DNA from: Bacteroidota bacterium
Lineage (GTDB): Bacteria; Bacteroidota; Bacteroidia; B-17B0; Aurantibacillaceae
Reading direction: 5' to 3'
DNA length: 64,000 nucleotides
NCBI GenBank assembly: GCA_013697245.1
Contig: JACCXH010000071.1
Span: 87,145 to 151,144, forward strand
Below, piece by piece: positions 43,444 through 54,223 of this stretch. The position numbers and the translations under genes are program-made. The notes beneath the pieces are model-generated. The model was given only the letters and a program-made list of their open reading frames with translations, ran no database searches and was not told the DNA's origin. Each line of letters begins with the position of its first letter. The first letter of the stretch is position 1.

Positions 43444-45816
43444 CTATTCAATTTCAATTTCATCAATTTTTTTCATTATTCTATCTGTTTCAGAGAGAGC
43501 AACGATTATTTTTTGATAATGCAAAATATCAGCAAAACTTAGTTCTCTATCCTTTCGATCCTTGAGCCATTTTTGCGCTGGTTGATATCCACCAATAAAA
43601 AATTCCCAAGCAATCTGAGGTACCTTATCAAAATACTGTGTATCGTTAATGTAAACTTTATTGTTCTCATATTTTATTTTGCTTACAACATTATTCCCGT
43701 CAATAGGGTATTTTGTAATATACTTTTCTACTATTGAAGATTCTAATAAATGTATTTGCCTTATTTCACCTCCAAGTTTTACCAATTGCCAAAATGTGCT
43801 TAAATTTTTTGGATAAGGGATGCGTGGAAAATCGATTTTTAAAAACTCTTTGTATTTTTCGCGGTATTTTGGCGAGTGCAAAATCGCATATATATAATCT
43901 AAAATGTCTATTGGAGCAAATGAATTTTTTGTAGTTTCTTTTTCGGTAGTGAAATTTAAAACTAATTTTTCGCCAATTAATTTTAATATTTCAGGATTTA
44001 AATTTGGCCTTCTTATTTCTGCTTGCTCGATAGTTTGTTGGTCTTTAATTTCTGGGTATAGATATAGTGGGCAAGCAATAGGAATACCTTTATTACTATA
44101 ATGAATTCTATTATCAGAAAGATATTTTGAAACTTGTACATGATTCCAGTTATCTGTTACAGCTTGGCGCGGAATTATTAGACTTATATTGTCGTGAAGC
44201 ATGTGACGCATTACACTATACCTTGGCCTTACTACTTTCTTTAAATCATAATTAATAAATCGACAATCAAAAGGCCTATAATCATATTTATAATTGTTTT
44301 CTGAAAATTCTGAAAACGAAATTAAATTATCATCATCATGTGTCTTAATACCAGTTACATTTATTTGAAATAAGTCACCTAATTTGAAACTCAATTCATA
44401 TTCATTTGATAAAGAAAAATTCTTAGGCACAAAATAATAATCAGGTGATCTGTAATCTAAGTTTGACCATTTTATTGAACTTAAATTATTTTCAAGTAAT
44501 GTGCTATACTTAAAATCTCTTTTACCAAAAAGGTCAAAATGAAAAACTTGGCCTAATGCATCTTTTTTCTTTTTACCTGTTTTAACAAAAATATTAATAC
44601 TGACGCCTTGCATTATATCAAAAACATTTTGGTCTGGGCTACCATCGGGACAAATTTCTTTTTTCTTTGCATTACCATGCAAATCGATTATATAAATTTT
44701 ATCAAAACTTTCTAATAAATGCTTTCTCATTTGACGGTGTGTTAAACCATCTATAAAACTATTATTAGAAATATAGGCTAAGACTCCTGTACCATTTTTA
44801 TCAATGAAATACTGACCAAAGCGAATAAATTTCACATAATCGTCTGAAAGTGAATTGAAACTTCTTTCCTTTAATTCCTTTTTATAGTCAGCAGTTAAAC
44901 TTTCTATCCAATCGCTTTTATTTGTACTACTTGATGCATAAGGTGGGTTTCCAATCACACACATTACTGGAGTATCACGTTTTACTTGATTGGCTTCGTT
45001 TGCCTCAGCACTTAGCCAATTGGCAAATAGAGTGCCGGTATCTGGGTGACTTTCTTCTAAACTATTTGTTAAATAAATTTTAAAGCGTTGTTCTTTCTTG
45101 GGTCTATATCCGGTTTCCGTTAGCAATAAATCTAGTTTTAAATGCGCCATTGCATAAGACGCCATTAATAACTCGAATCCGTTTAAACGAGGCACTAATT
45201 GATTTTCAACATAGTTACTCCAAATGCCCTCTTGTCCTTTAAATTTTTTATGAATGTGTTTTACAACTTCTGCTAAAAAAGTTCCAGTTCCAGTTGCTGG
45301 ATCGAGTATTTGAACTTTATGTACCTCTTGTTCAATTTCAGTTTCCTTAACTTTTGAACGTTGGTCGGGCGTTGCTTTAGTAAAATTTTTTAGTTTAATT
45401 CTAACCTTAGAAGTATCAGACAAACCATCTTTTAAATTAAATTCAGTTTTTAAAATATCATCAACAGCTCTTACAATAAAATTCACTACTGGAGCAGGCG
45501 TGTACCAAACTCCACGAGCCTTGCGGAGCTTTGGATCATATTCAGATAAAAAGGTTTCGTAAAAATGAATAATTGGGTCTTCTGTCTGTGTTGCTTTACC
45601 AAAATCTTTTAATAATGTTGCTACATCCGTTGCTCTAAAAATATCTGCTAAACTATCTACAATCCATTTTATACGCTCATCAATATCTGGCCCTGCAATA
45701 TATCTGTTAAAATTAAGGTATTTTTTTTCTTTATAGTGACCTTTTAGCGCTTTTTTACCTACGTCCAGACGTAGGTTTTGCCACTTTCCACGTCTTGACG
45801 TAGCTGTTTTTGATAT
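43444..45816 (-). pseudogene. type ISP-like restriction-modification enzyme, 5'-truncated (methylase and target-recognition part only)
   Basis: The frame is open from 45816 to the stop at 43444 (790 codons) but has no start codon before GTG 45486, which lies inside the conserved VVNFIVRAVDDIL. Sequence before it continues as family protein (DPIIHFYETFLSEYDPK, ARGVWYTP). The methylase motif DPATGTGTF and NPPY (positions 62-70 and 180-183 from the GTG) are intact, followed by a long target-recognition part. The nuclease and helicase part expected at the N-terminus of type ISP enzymes is absent. Either the remnant is inactive or a protein starts at GTG. Just upstream lies a repeat of ACGTC palindromes. 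Confidence 0.8.
45757..45803. repeat. two near-identical ACGTC-NN-GACGT palindromes at the truncation point
   Basis: TACGTCCAGACGTAG (45760-45774) and CACGTCTTGACGTAG (45789-45803) are spaced 29 nt apart. Each contains a perfect ACGTC..GACGT inverted repeat, and the first extends to an 8-bp stem (ACCTACGT/ACGTAGGT). They lie at the lost 5' end of the restriction-modification pseudogene. Confidence 0.6.
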
Positions 45817-45840
45817 TTATAGGCATTACATTTGGCCGTA

Positions 45841-46377
45841 ATGAAAATAAATTTTGTTTTAAAGCAACTTGAAGAAAATTTTAAAACTTATGTTGCTTTT
45901 TGGACAGAATGGTCACGGAATGAAGAATGCTCTTTGAATGAAGACGATCTCTACATATTAGAGGTTCATCAAAAAAATAATTTCAAGTTAGATCTTTTAG
46001 ATTCACTTATGTTTTATAATCAGGTAAAGTATATAGAAAGAATTAACGCAAAATTAAGGTGGGATTGCAAAAAATTTAAACATTGGGTCATACTGAATTT
46101 CTTATTTAGTATAATTGAATTAGCCCGAAACAATGGATGGCAAACCTATCTACATAAACCAATAGGGATTTTGGATTTAAGTGAAGATCTAAAAAAATGT
46201 TTATTCAGATTAAATATTATTTGCATGTACCAAATTTTTGAAAATTATAAAGAAGAAGATTTTGAGCAAGAAAAGATTTTTAATGTGATAATGGAATTTG
46301 AAAATTTAAATAAAAATATTTTGCCACATATCAACCCTGTTCAACCAATTAAAAACAAGAACCAATTTTATATTTAA
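45841..46377 (+). CDS. hypothetical protein, possibly helical
   Basis: From ATG 45841 the protein is 178 aa. It has no signal peptide and a mostly helical composition, with acidic and aromatic residues (WTEWSRNEECSLNEDDLYILEV). One moderately hydrophobic stretch (WVILNFLFSIIELA, about residues 80-93) might be buried rather than a membrane helix. No family is recognised. The frame also allows TTG 45832, but the ATG is preferred. It lies 24 nt after the pseudogene boundary. Confidence 0.5.
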   Translation: MKINFVLKQLEENFKTYVAFWTEWSRNEECSLNEDDLYILEVHQKNNFKLDLLDSLMFYNQVKYIERINAKLRWDCKKFKHWVILNFLFSIIELARNNGWQTYLHKPIGILDLSEDLKKCLFRLNIICMYQIFENYKEEDFEQEKIFNVIMEFENLNKNILPHINPVQPIKNKNQFYI

Positions 46378-46426
46378 TTACCATTTAGTTTTACTAATAA
46401 AAATATAACCCAAAAAATAAATAAAC

Positions 46427-49400
46427 ATGAAACAAAAAAAGATCACACAAAAAGTCTTTCTTTTACTATTAGCTCTAATAGGCTTTATAGGAATGAAAGC
46501 CCAAACGGCAGGAGCGACCTGTGCAACCGCCGTAAGTTTAGCAGATGGTTATTCGCCTTCTGCATCACTTAACACAAACACTGAGGGGCATTTTAAATTT
46601 ATTCCAGGTAAGGCCTCGGAAACATTTACCTTAACCAATAGCAACAATGATGTCAATTACAGAATAAGCAGGGTTGATATTTATAGTGGTACGTGTTCAG
46701 GTCTTACTTCAATAGGGACTGACGTTTTATCTGGAAGCACAGATAGTATTTTATCTGTGCCATTAGTCGGTCTGTCTGTAGGGCAGACTTATTACATCAA
46801 GCTGACTAGAATTTTAAACACAACTCAAACAACAAATTTTTCAACCAGCTTAATTTCCCTTATTTGTGGAGTTGGTTATTTCTATCATTATGATCCAAAC
46901 TTTAGTAGTTATCCAAATAATAATGTAAACGGAATATGTCTTGACGCAGCATTTGGGGGCACTGTCAGCGCTTGTAATTTAACAATATGCTGCCAAAACA
47001 CCTTTGCTATTGTGAATGGTGATTATAATGCAGGGGCAAACACACCAGTATTTATAGGCAATGGTGGCCCTTATTATTACGTCGTTTATGCAAGCGGAGG
47101 AAACCCTACATATACTATTGTAAATACAACTACGAATTTAACTGTAACACCAATTCCTTTTCCTTATCCATCTGGAACAACTTACACAATAAATATGTGG
47201 GATAATACTACATATCCTAACCCTGCAAACCAGCCCGTAGGCACCGTTGGTTGTTTTAACTTGGTTGTTACTTCTCTTTGTGAAGTTCCCGGTGGATTTA
47301 CAATTAACAGCCCAATATGTGCAGGTACGCAAGCTTGTTTTACTTATACAACTATTCCAGCTAATGCATATTATCAAAATGTTTTAATATCTTATACAAA
47401 TACACCGGTTACCGCAAGTTTGCAACCTGTAAATTTTACGAACGGATACACTTGGGGTTCCTGTCAAACATATACAGCTGCTGGAACTTACACAGCACAG
47501 TATATCACACAGTATGGTATTGGTACGCAAAAAAGATGCGCCAGCACTACCACTTTTGTAACAGTTGTTTTACCTGCCAGCGGTACAATCTCCGCAGTAG
47601 CATCTCCATCCTTTGTATGCTCAGGTCAAAATTCTACTTTAACAGCCAGTGCTACTGGCGTAACTTCTTACACTTGGTTTAGCGGCACTTCAACTTTAAC
47701 AGGTAATCCAATCGTTGTAAGTCCAACTGTAAATACAACCTACACGGTCATTGGCGGCAGTTGCCCACAAAGAACTGCTTATGTTACAGTGCAAGCCGGA
47801 GATTGTTGTGTAAACCCCGGCGTTGGTAATATTTCTTTTAACAATATAACCCTTGTGCCTTTTGGAACAGGCGGAGCAACAGCGTGGACAAGCCTTGTTG
47901 CTAATGGATTATATACAGGTATAAGTATTGCTATTCCATCGTCTGGTATTATTTCGGGTAACTATTCGGTTAACGGATTCTTAACTCTTACTGCTCCAAA
48001 TACCACATTTAGCAATACTCAAATTTATTTTGGCGAAAATGCTGTTTTCAATCATAATGCAACAGCGACTATTGATATGAGCTACTGGCATGGTTGCAAT
48101 AAAAACTGGCAAGGTATTGTATCTACAAGGCTTTTAACGATAAAAAACTTTGTTATTGAAGATGCTTCAGGGGCTATTACAATAAATGCTACCTCTCTTA
48201 CACATCCGGGTTTAAACGTTGATAATACTATTTTTAATAAAAACGTTTACGGTATGATTATTACTGGCCCGAAAGTAACCTCTTACAAATTAACAGGTTC
48301 AATTTTCACATCAAGAGATATTCCTGTAGCTAACTATGTATATACAAGTGGCAGCAGATGGACAAGTCTTGCTAATTTTAGTAATGCTTCTTTAGCGGCA
48401 TATAACCCCGGTTATTTAAAAGGATCAACGGTTATGAGCCTTCCTGCAACAGCGAGGGGTCAAGTTGGTATATATTTTGGCGGAGCCTCACTTTTAATTA
48501 CTGGCGGCAATCCGGCAGGAAACATAACTATTGGTGATGCTTCTACAACACCAACTTTAAATACAAGTTATACAAATGTATTTGATTATTTAAGGATCGG
48601 CGAGTACAATAGTAATTCAAGATTAATATCTTATAACAATTACTTCCAATGGATAAGTTCAATTCCCACCTCAGACTTGTATGGCAATTCAACTGCTTGT
48701 GTTTATAATAATTCTACACCAAGAGCTGTTATTGGATCAAATGCCACTGGTACAGGATTAAATATTTATACAAACAATTTTAATAATTCAACCAACGGTG
48801 TGTATGCAACCAATAATGGTACATTACAGGCTTACAATAATCAGTTTACAAGCATTACACAATATGGCGTGCAGGTAGAAAGCTGGAATTGTACCAATAC
48901 ACAAACTGTGCAGATATTAAATAACAATTTTAATACTTGCTTGTACGATTTGTATGCGTTTAATAACAATACTATTAAATTAAATTTCGCTAACAACATT
49001 TCTACTTACCCTTTTGTTGCCGTTAAGGCAAAAGTAACCTACCACGCTTATATAAGCGAAATCAGTAGCCCAGCTACTGCTAAATATTACATAGGTTATA
49101 GTAACTCTGTAGGTAAAGTAAATGGTGTGTATTGTATTAATACCTATTCACCTGCGGTGGTAAATAATACCATCACCATCAGAACACCGATTGGTGCTGG
49201 TTTTAACGCAAACATTTGGTTAGATAATACGCATCAAGGCGATATTAAGTTTAATACGTTAAGTGTTAATCCCACAAACTTAAGCAGTTACAACACCTTT
49301 GGTATTTTTACCAACGTGGGTAATAATAATTTGTTTTGCGAAAATTATATTACTGGTGCGGGTTCTTGCATGAAGTTTCAGGGAACAAGCCCGAGTAGAA

Positions 49401-50563
49401 TTTATAGAAATAACTTAAACAGCGTGCCAACGGCATCGTGTTTGTTTGGCATTTTCTTGGATAACAGTGGTTCTATTGGCCCGATTAAATACAATACAAG
49501 TTGTGCCGATAATATTTTTGGGGAATTTATATCTCCCCCAACTGGTTCAGATACTAGGGCGCAAAATAACTCAAGCGGTAGTCAAATAGATTATTCTGGT
49601 GCTTATAGTAGTTCAAATCAGTATTGTCCATTTAACAATACAGTCCCGGGATTTCCTGACCTGTCAACTTCATTTACTCCATTTTCAAACAGCTCAACTG
49701 GTGTTGCTGTTTGTATCGCTCAACCTGTGGGCGCGCAGCTAGTTCAGCAAAGCAGTTCTAGCGCATCTTCGCCAACATTAAGTGCAGGAGTTCCTATTAT
49801 TATGAACAGCGCTAATAACTTTAGTTCAAATGATCTTCTTATGAAGAAGATTGCTAATAAAAGTACTTTTGAATTAGCGAAAAAATCTGCAATTAATACA
49901 AGTGCTATTACAGGCGGTACTTCTTTTATGAATACAAACGCTAATAATGCTATTGGTAGCTTTTATAAAATGGATAGTTTAGTTGGGCTTTTTGCTGTAA
50001 ATAACAATACGGCTACATTAAATCAAGCTAAAAATTTAAATACGGCTTTAGTGCCTGTTGGTGTTATTGAAACGAACCAAAAAACGTTTAATACTGTATA
50101 TCATTTATTTATGAAAAATGAGAACTTAATTACTGCTTCGCATATTACTACTCTTAAAAATCTGGCAGCTTTATGCCCGTTTACCGATGGCACAAGTGTT
50201 TACCAAGCAAGGGCTTTAGTAAAACATTTTGACACTACTGAGTTTATAAACTCTTGTGAAAACAATCCTGTAATTACAAGTAGTGGTAATAGATTAATAA
50301 ATACCACAGAGTTAAACCAAACCAAAGAGGCATTATCTACTTTAGTTTATCCTAACCCTGCCGGTAACGAAATTACTATTTCTACCGACGTGGAAGGCGC
50401 AAAATTGCTTATCTTTAACATAATGGGACAAGTAATCCTAGAAAGTGATTTAACCACTTTAACAAAAGTAAATGTAGATGAGTTAAAAAATGGCACATAC
50501 ATTTATAAAATTGTAAAAGATGCCAAAATCATTAAAGCAGATAAATTGATTATTAGTAAATGA
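46427..50563 (+). CDS. large T9SS-sorted cell-surface protein with Ig-like and beta-helix-like regions
   Basis: This 1378-aa protein has a signal peptide (about 1-25, ending MKAQ). N-terminal domains rich in Thr, Gly and Asn follow, including an Ig-like repeat (about 384-460; SPSFVCSGQNSTLTAS, NTTYTV). A long region (about 500-1100) has Asn-rich repeated short strands (NNFNTCLYDLYAFNNNTIKL), consistent with a right-handed parallel beta-helix. A type A sorting domain closes the chain (about 1300-1378, LVYPNPAGNEI ... ADKLIISK). It should be exported by the T9SS and be an adhesin-like or glycan-active protein. Its last 4 nt overlap the next start. Confidence 0.82.
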   Translation: MKQKKITQKVFLLLLALIGFIGMKAQTAGATCATAVSLADGYSPSASLNTNTEGHFKFIPGKASETFTLTNSNNDVNYRISRVDIYSGTCSGLTSIGTDVLSGSTDSILSVPLVGLSVGQTYYIKLTRILNTTQTTNFSTSLISLICGVGYFYHYDPNFSSYPNNNVNGICLDAAFGGTVSACNLTICCQNTFAIVNGDYNAGANTPVFIGNGGPYYYVVYASGGNPTYTIVNTTTNLTVTPIPFPYPSGTTYTINMWDNTTYPNPANQPVGTVGCFNLVVTSLCEVPGGFTINSPICAGTQACFTYTTIPANAYYQNVLISYTNTPVTASLQPVNFTNGYTWGSCQTYTAAGTYTAQYITQYGIGTQKRCASTTTFVTVVLPASGTISAVASPSFVCSGQNSTLTASATGVTSYTWFSGTSTLTGNPIVVSPTVNTTYTVIGGSCPQRTAYVTVQAGDCCVNPGVGNISFNNITLVPFGTGGATAWTSLVANGLYTGISIAIPSSGIISGNYSVNGFLTLTAPNTTFSNTQIYFGENAVFNHNATATIDMSYWHGCNKNWQGIVSTRLLTIKNFVIEDASGAITINATSLTHPGLNVDNTIFNKNVYGMIITGPKVTSYKLTGSIFTSRDIPVANYVYTSGSRWTSLANFSNASLAAYNPGYLKGSTVMSLPATARGQVGIYFGGASLLITGGNPAGNITIGDASTTPTLNTSYTNVFDYLRIGEYNSNSRLISYNNYFQWISSIPTSDLYGNSTACVYNNSTPRAVIGSNATGTGLNIYTNNFNNSTNGVYATNNGTLQAYNNQFTSITQYGVQVESWNCTNTQTVQILNNNFNTCLYDLYAFNNNTIKLNFANNISTYPFVAVKAKVTYHAYISEISSPATAKYYIGYSNSVGKVNGVYCINTYSPAVVNNTITIRTPIGAGFNANIWLDNTHQGDIKFNTLSVNPTNLSSYNTFGIFTNVGNNNLFCENYITGAGSCMKFQGTSPSRIYRNNLNSVPTASCLFGIFLDNSGSIGPIKYNTSCADNIFGEFISPPTGSDTRAQNNSSGSQIDYSGAYSSSNQYCPFNNTVPGFPDLSTSFTPFSNSSTGVAVCIAQPVGAQLVQQSSSSASSPTLSAGVPIIMNSANNFSSNDLLMKKIANKSTFELAKKSAINTSAITGGTSFMNTNANNAIGSFYKMDSLVGLFAVNNNTATLNQAKNLNTALVPVGVIETNQKTFNTVYHLFMKNENLITASHITTLKNLAALCPFTDGTSVYQARALVKHFDTTEFINSCENNPVITSSGNRLINTTELNQTKEALSTLVYPNPAGNEITISTDVEGAKLLIFNIMGQVILESDLTTLTKVNVDELKNGTYIYKIVKDAKIIKADKLIISK

Positions 50564-52368
50564 TAATTTTAAAAAATAAACTTAAAATTAACTTCTTGTT
50601 TTTAGAGCAAAGGCTTGTAGCAATCGCTACAAGTCTTTGTTTTATAATTTCTTTTTCTGTTTATTCTCAAACTGGTCAAAACTTAATTAAGAATTATTCG
50701 GCGGAAAATTACATTGTATGTCCGTTTTCAAACGGAGGATCTTTAGATCAGGTTTCTGATTGGTTTAAACCCTTTTGGGCAAGTTCTTCCGACTTTTTTC
50801 ATTCATGTGCTACAAATACAGTTGTATCTACTCCATTAAATGTTGCCGGATTTCAAGTTCCAAAAACGGGTGCTGGTTATCTCGGATTCGCTACCTATCT
50901 TGAAAACATCACAAATGATAATAAAGAATATTTAGAGAATAAATTAAAACAAACTTTAAAAAATAACAGTACTTATTGCATAACATTTTATGTTAGTCTG
51001 GCGGAAAATAGTAGAATTGCAACTAGTAATATTGGCGTAATCTTTAAAAAAGATTCACTTGTAAATCATGCAGTACCTGGAATAAGTCAATATATAAACA
51101 CAACCTCCGCTTACGAAACAACTACGATTTTAGTAGATTCAATTAACTGGACTAAAATACAATTTCAATATGCTGCAATTGGTGACGAAAATTTTATGTT
51201 GATTGGGAATTTTAATTCTAATATCAATACCAATAAAATAATTCTTAAACCTTTGACAGGTATTCCTAATAAAGATTACTCTTACTACTATATAGACGAT
51301 ATTTCCGTAGTAGAAATAAAACCTGCAAAAGCAGCAGCAAAGGATACACTTATAGTTTGCGCTAATGCAACTTATACATTAGGTACAGATAGTACGTGGG
51401 ATGCCACTTACCAGTGGCAACCGCAAACAGGTTTAAGCTGCACCAACTGCCCCAACCCAATAATTACACCTACAAATTCAATTAAATATTATTTAACCAA
51501 ACTGCAATGTAGCGCAACTACAAAAGACAGCGTGCTAATTAACATTTATAATACACCAGTAACAATTTTGCCATTGAGTAATGCAACGATTTGTGTAGGC
51601 AATACTATTACTTTAAGTGTTGATACGAATAGTTTTTATAATTACAATTGGCAACCATCGATAGGGTTAAGTTGCAATAATTGTGCTTTACCAATAGCGT
51701 CACCAAGTATAGCAACAACCTATACGCTCACGAAAAGCGCTTGTGGCTTTAGTAATTCGGCTACCGTGAACGTAAGCATAAAACCAAATTTTACCTTAAC
51801 ACCACAAATTAATCTAACTAATACTATAACTTGTTTATATGACACTTTAAAATTTACAATTTTAAATGCCCCGCTTTCAAACGATATAAATTATAACTGG
51901 CAACCGCAAAACACATTTATTTTGTCTTTTACTAATACAGCAAAAGCTACTATTCAAAACAACTCGTATTACTTTGTAACTATTACTAATAGTAATAATG
52001 GACCTTATTGCCCTTTTATAAAAAAAGACAGTATTTATGTTAGTCTGCTCGATACCTGCATTAAGCCATTGGTTATACCCACTATTTTTACACCGAATTT
52101 TGATAACATTAATGACGTTTGGAAATTTACAATGCCCTATGGTACTAAATTAGAGGCTGTTTACGTTTATAATCGCTGGGGTGCATTAATTTATAATATT
52201 GATAGCAACCTTTTATCTTCCGAGAATTCTAAAGTAAAAATAGTTCGTTGGGATGGCCACACAACAAGCGGCGAAGAATGTGTTGACGGAATTTATTTTT
52301 ATGTTGTTTCTGTTACAGAAAATGGTGCGCAAAAAACATTTAAAGGGAATGTTACTTTAATACGGTAA
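50560..52368 (+). CDS. T9SS type B (CHU_C) sorted protein with Ig-like repeats
   Basis: This 602-aa protein has a signal peptide (about 1-39, ending SVYSQ). A ~200-residue beta-sandwich with acidic loops follows, then two Ig-like repeats that share GLSCTNC/GLSCNNC pairs (about 285-299 and 362-376), and a third Ig-like section. The gliding-motility/CHU_C sorting domain (about 503-602) has TIFTPNFDNINDVWKF, VYVYNRWGALIYN and GIYFYVVSVTENG. Type B domains attach proteins to the surface or to SprB-like filaments. Start ATG 50560 overlaps the previous stop (ATGA), which indicates an operon. A strong hairpin lies inside its 5' end. Confidence 0.85.
   Translation: MIILKNKLKINFLFLEQRLVAIATSLCFIISFSVYSQTGQNLIKNYSAENYIVCPFSNGGSLDQVSDWFKPFWASSSDFFHSCATNTVVSTPLNVAGFQVPKTGAGYLGFATYLENITNDNKEYLENKLKQTLKNNSTYCITFYVSLAENSRIATSNIGVIFKKDSLVNHAVPGISQYINTTSAYETTTILVDSINWTKIQFQYAAIGDENFMLIGNFNSNINTNKIILKPLTGIPNKDYSYYYIDDISVVEIKPAKAAAKDTLIVCANATYTLGTDSTWDATYQWQPQTGLSCTNCPNPIITPTNSIKYYLTKLQCSATTKDSVLINIYNTPVTILPLSNATICVGNTITLSVDTNSFYNYNWQPSIGLSCNNCALPIASPSIATTYTLTKSACGFSNSATVNVSIKPNFTLTPQINLTNTITCLYDTLKFTILNAPLSNDINYNWQPQNTFILSFTNTAKATIQNNSYYFVTITNSNNGPYCPFIKKDSIYVSLLDTCIKPLVIPTIFTPNFDNINDVWKFTMPYGTKLEAVYVYNRWGALIYNIDSNLLSSENSKVKIVRWDGHTTSGEECVDGIYFYVVSVTENGAQKTFKGNVTLIR
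50609..50638 (+). terminator. terminator-like hairpin inside the 5' coding end of the CHU_C gene
   Basis: AAAGGCTTGTAGC (50609-50621) pairs with GCTACAAGTCTTT (50626-50638) over 13 bp (one G-T pair) with a 4-nt loop, followed by GTTTTATA. This looks like an intrinsic terminator, but it lies in codons 17-27 of the downstream gene, before its signal peptide ends. It may attenuate read-through from the long upstream gene. Confidence 0.6.
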
Positions 52369-52461
52369 AATTATTTTTAACCGGGTTCTTAAATCTAATA
52401 TCTGGTAACTAACAACTCATTATTTGTCAATAATTTTACTTTGAATCATAAAAATACAAAT

Positions 52462-54159
52462 ATGAAAAAAACATTACTTATAATTTTTATTATTGTTTCG
52501 AATCGTTTTGTCACACAAACTCTGAATTTACAATGGGTGAAAGGAATCGATTGCCTGAATAATGATAGAGTAACTTCAATTAAAACCGATGCTTCTAACA
52601 ACGTCTATACTACTGGGTATTTTGGCACGACTTCTGATTTTGACCCAAGTAATTTAACTTACACTCTAAGTCCGATTGGTCAAACCGATATTTTCATTTT
52701 AAAACAGGATGGTTCTGGTAATATTCAATGGGTCAAAAGTATTGGCGGTATATCCGCAGAAATTGGGAATTCAATTGATGTTGATATTTCAGGCAATGTT
52801 TATGTTACTGGAAACTTTTCAGGTACTGTAGATTTCGATCCGGGAAGTGGTGTTTATAATTTAACCGCAGTTGGTGCAGATGATGCGTTTATTTTAAAAT
52901 TAGATGCCTCTGGAAATTTTTTATGGGCAAAACAAATAGGAGGCAGTAGTACTGATTATAGCTATTCTTTAAAAATTAATAACGGATTTGTTTTTATTGC
53001 AGGGCTTTTTTCAGGAACAACGGATTTTAATCCTTCTGCTGGTAGCTATACTGTCACTTCATATGGCTCATTTGATATTTTTGTTGCAAAATTTGATCTT
53101 TCAGGAAACTTTGTATGGGCTAAACAAATGGGGGGCACTTCAAGCGATATGGCAAGGTCTTTAGTTTTAGACGCTGGAGGAAATATTTATGTAACTGGAA
53201 ATTTTAATGGAACTGGTGACTTTGATCCTAGTTCAACTAGTTATAATTTGTCTTCTAATGGTCAATCGGATATTTTCATAGCAAAGCTTGATGTTAATGG
53301 AAATTTTTTGTGGGCTAGAGACATGGGTGGAAGCATGGGTGATATTGCTTTTTCAATTGCGATAGATATGTCAAATAACGTTTACACAACAGGGTTTTAT
53401 ACTGGGGTTGCAAATTTTGATCCGGCTTCATCTTCGTTCACTTTGAGTTCAGTTGGGGGAAGTGTCGATATTTTCATTTTAAAACTAGATGCATTGGGAA
53501 ATTTCATATGGGCTAAAGGAATTGGTGGCACATCTGGTGATATAGGAAATTCTATTGCCGTCGACCCTCTGGGGAATGTTTTTACAACAGGAATGTTTCA
53601 GGGGATTGCAGATTTTAATCCCGGTCCGGGGACTGCCACTTTGAGTTCAGTTGGCGGAAGTAAAGACATATTCATATCGAAGTTAGATCCTTCAGGTAAT
53701 TATGTTTGGGCGCAAAAATTCGGAGATTTCGGAGGTGATGTTGGGAGTTCAATATACCTAAATGCATTAGGCGATATTTATTCAACAGGTAATTATGCTT
53801 ACACAGTTGATTTTGATCCAAGTCTTGGAGTAGATACACTGTCAACACAAGGTTATGATAATATTTATATTGTAAAGTTTAATGAAGCCACAGTAGGACT
53901 GAAAGAAAATTTTGATGCGACAAACATTAAAGTTTATCCTAATCCAACCAACGGGATTTTAGATATTGAATCAGAAAATTTTTTAACTAATAAAAATGTT
54001 AAAATTCAAGTTCAAAATTCTTTAGGTCAAATGATATATTCGGTAACCCTTGATTATCAAAAAGCACAAATAGATTTAAGGTTTTTAAATAGTGGTTTAT
54101 ACTATTTAATCATGATAAGTGATAAAAAAACAGAAACGATTAAGGTCATTAAAAATTAA
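52462..54159 (+). CDS. T9SS-sorted SBBP beta-propeller protein
   Basis: From ATG 52462 the protein is 565 aa with a signal peptide (about 1-18). It then has about seven tandem SBBP-like repeats of 55-65 residues, each with GNVYVTGNFSGTVDFDPG, then (D/S)IFILKLDASGNFLWAK and GG. This indicates a beta-propeller. A type A sorting domain ends it (about 482-565, VYPNPTNGIL). The repeated DFDPS segments recall calcium-binding loops in surface proteins. Alternative start TTG 52441 only adds a polar leader. Function unknown, probably a secreted or surface protein. Confidence 0.85.
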   Translation: MKKTLLIIFIIVSNRFVTQTLNLQWVKGIDCLNNDRVTSIKTDASNNVYTTGYFGTTSDFDPSNLTYTLSPIGQTDIFILKQDGSGNIQWVKSIGGISAEIGNSIDVDISGNVYVTGNFSGTVDFDPGSGVYNLTAVGADDAFILKLDASGNFLWAKQIGGSSTDYSYSLKINNGFVFIAGLFSGTTDFNPSAGSYTVTSYGSFDIFVAKFDLSGNFVWAKQMGGTSSDMARSLVLDAGGNIYVTGNFNGTGDFDPSSTSYNLSSNGQSDIFIAKLDVNGNFLWARDMGGSMGDIAFSIAIDMSNNVYTTGFYTGVANFDPASSSFTLSSVGGSVDIFILKLDALGNFIWAKGIGGTSGDIGNSIAVDPLGNVFTTGMFQGIADFNPGPGTATLSSVGGSKDIFISKLDPSGNYVWAQKFGDFGGDVGSSIYLNALGDIYSTGNYAYTVDFDPSLGVDTLSTQGYDNIYIVKFNEATVGLKENFDATNIKVYPNPTNGILDIESENFLTNKNVKIQVQNSLGQMIYSVTLDYQKAQIDLRFLNSGLYYLIMISDKKTETIKVIKN

Positions 54160-54223
54160 AACTGTGATTTAGAATTTAGCTCAAATAAAAATATAAAACC
54201 CAAAACAACTAAAACAATAACTC

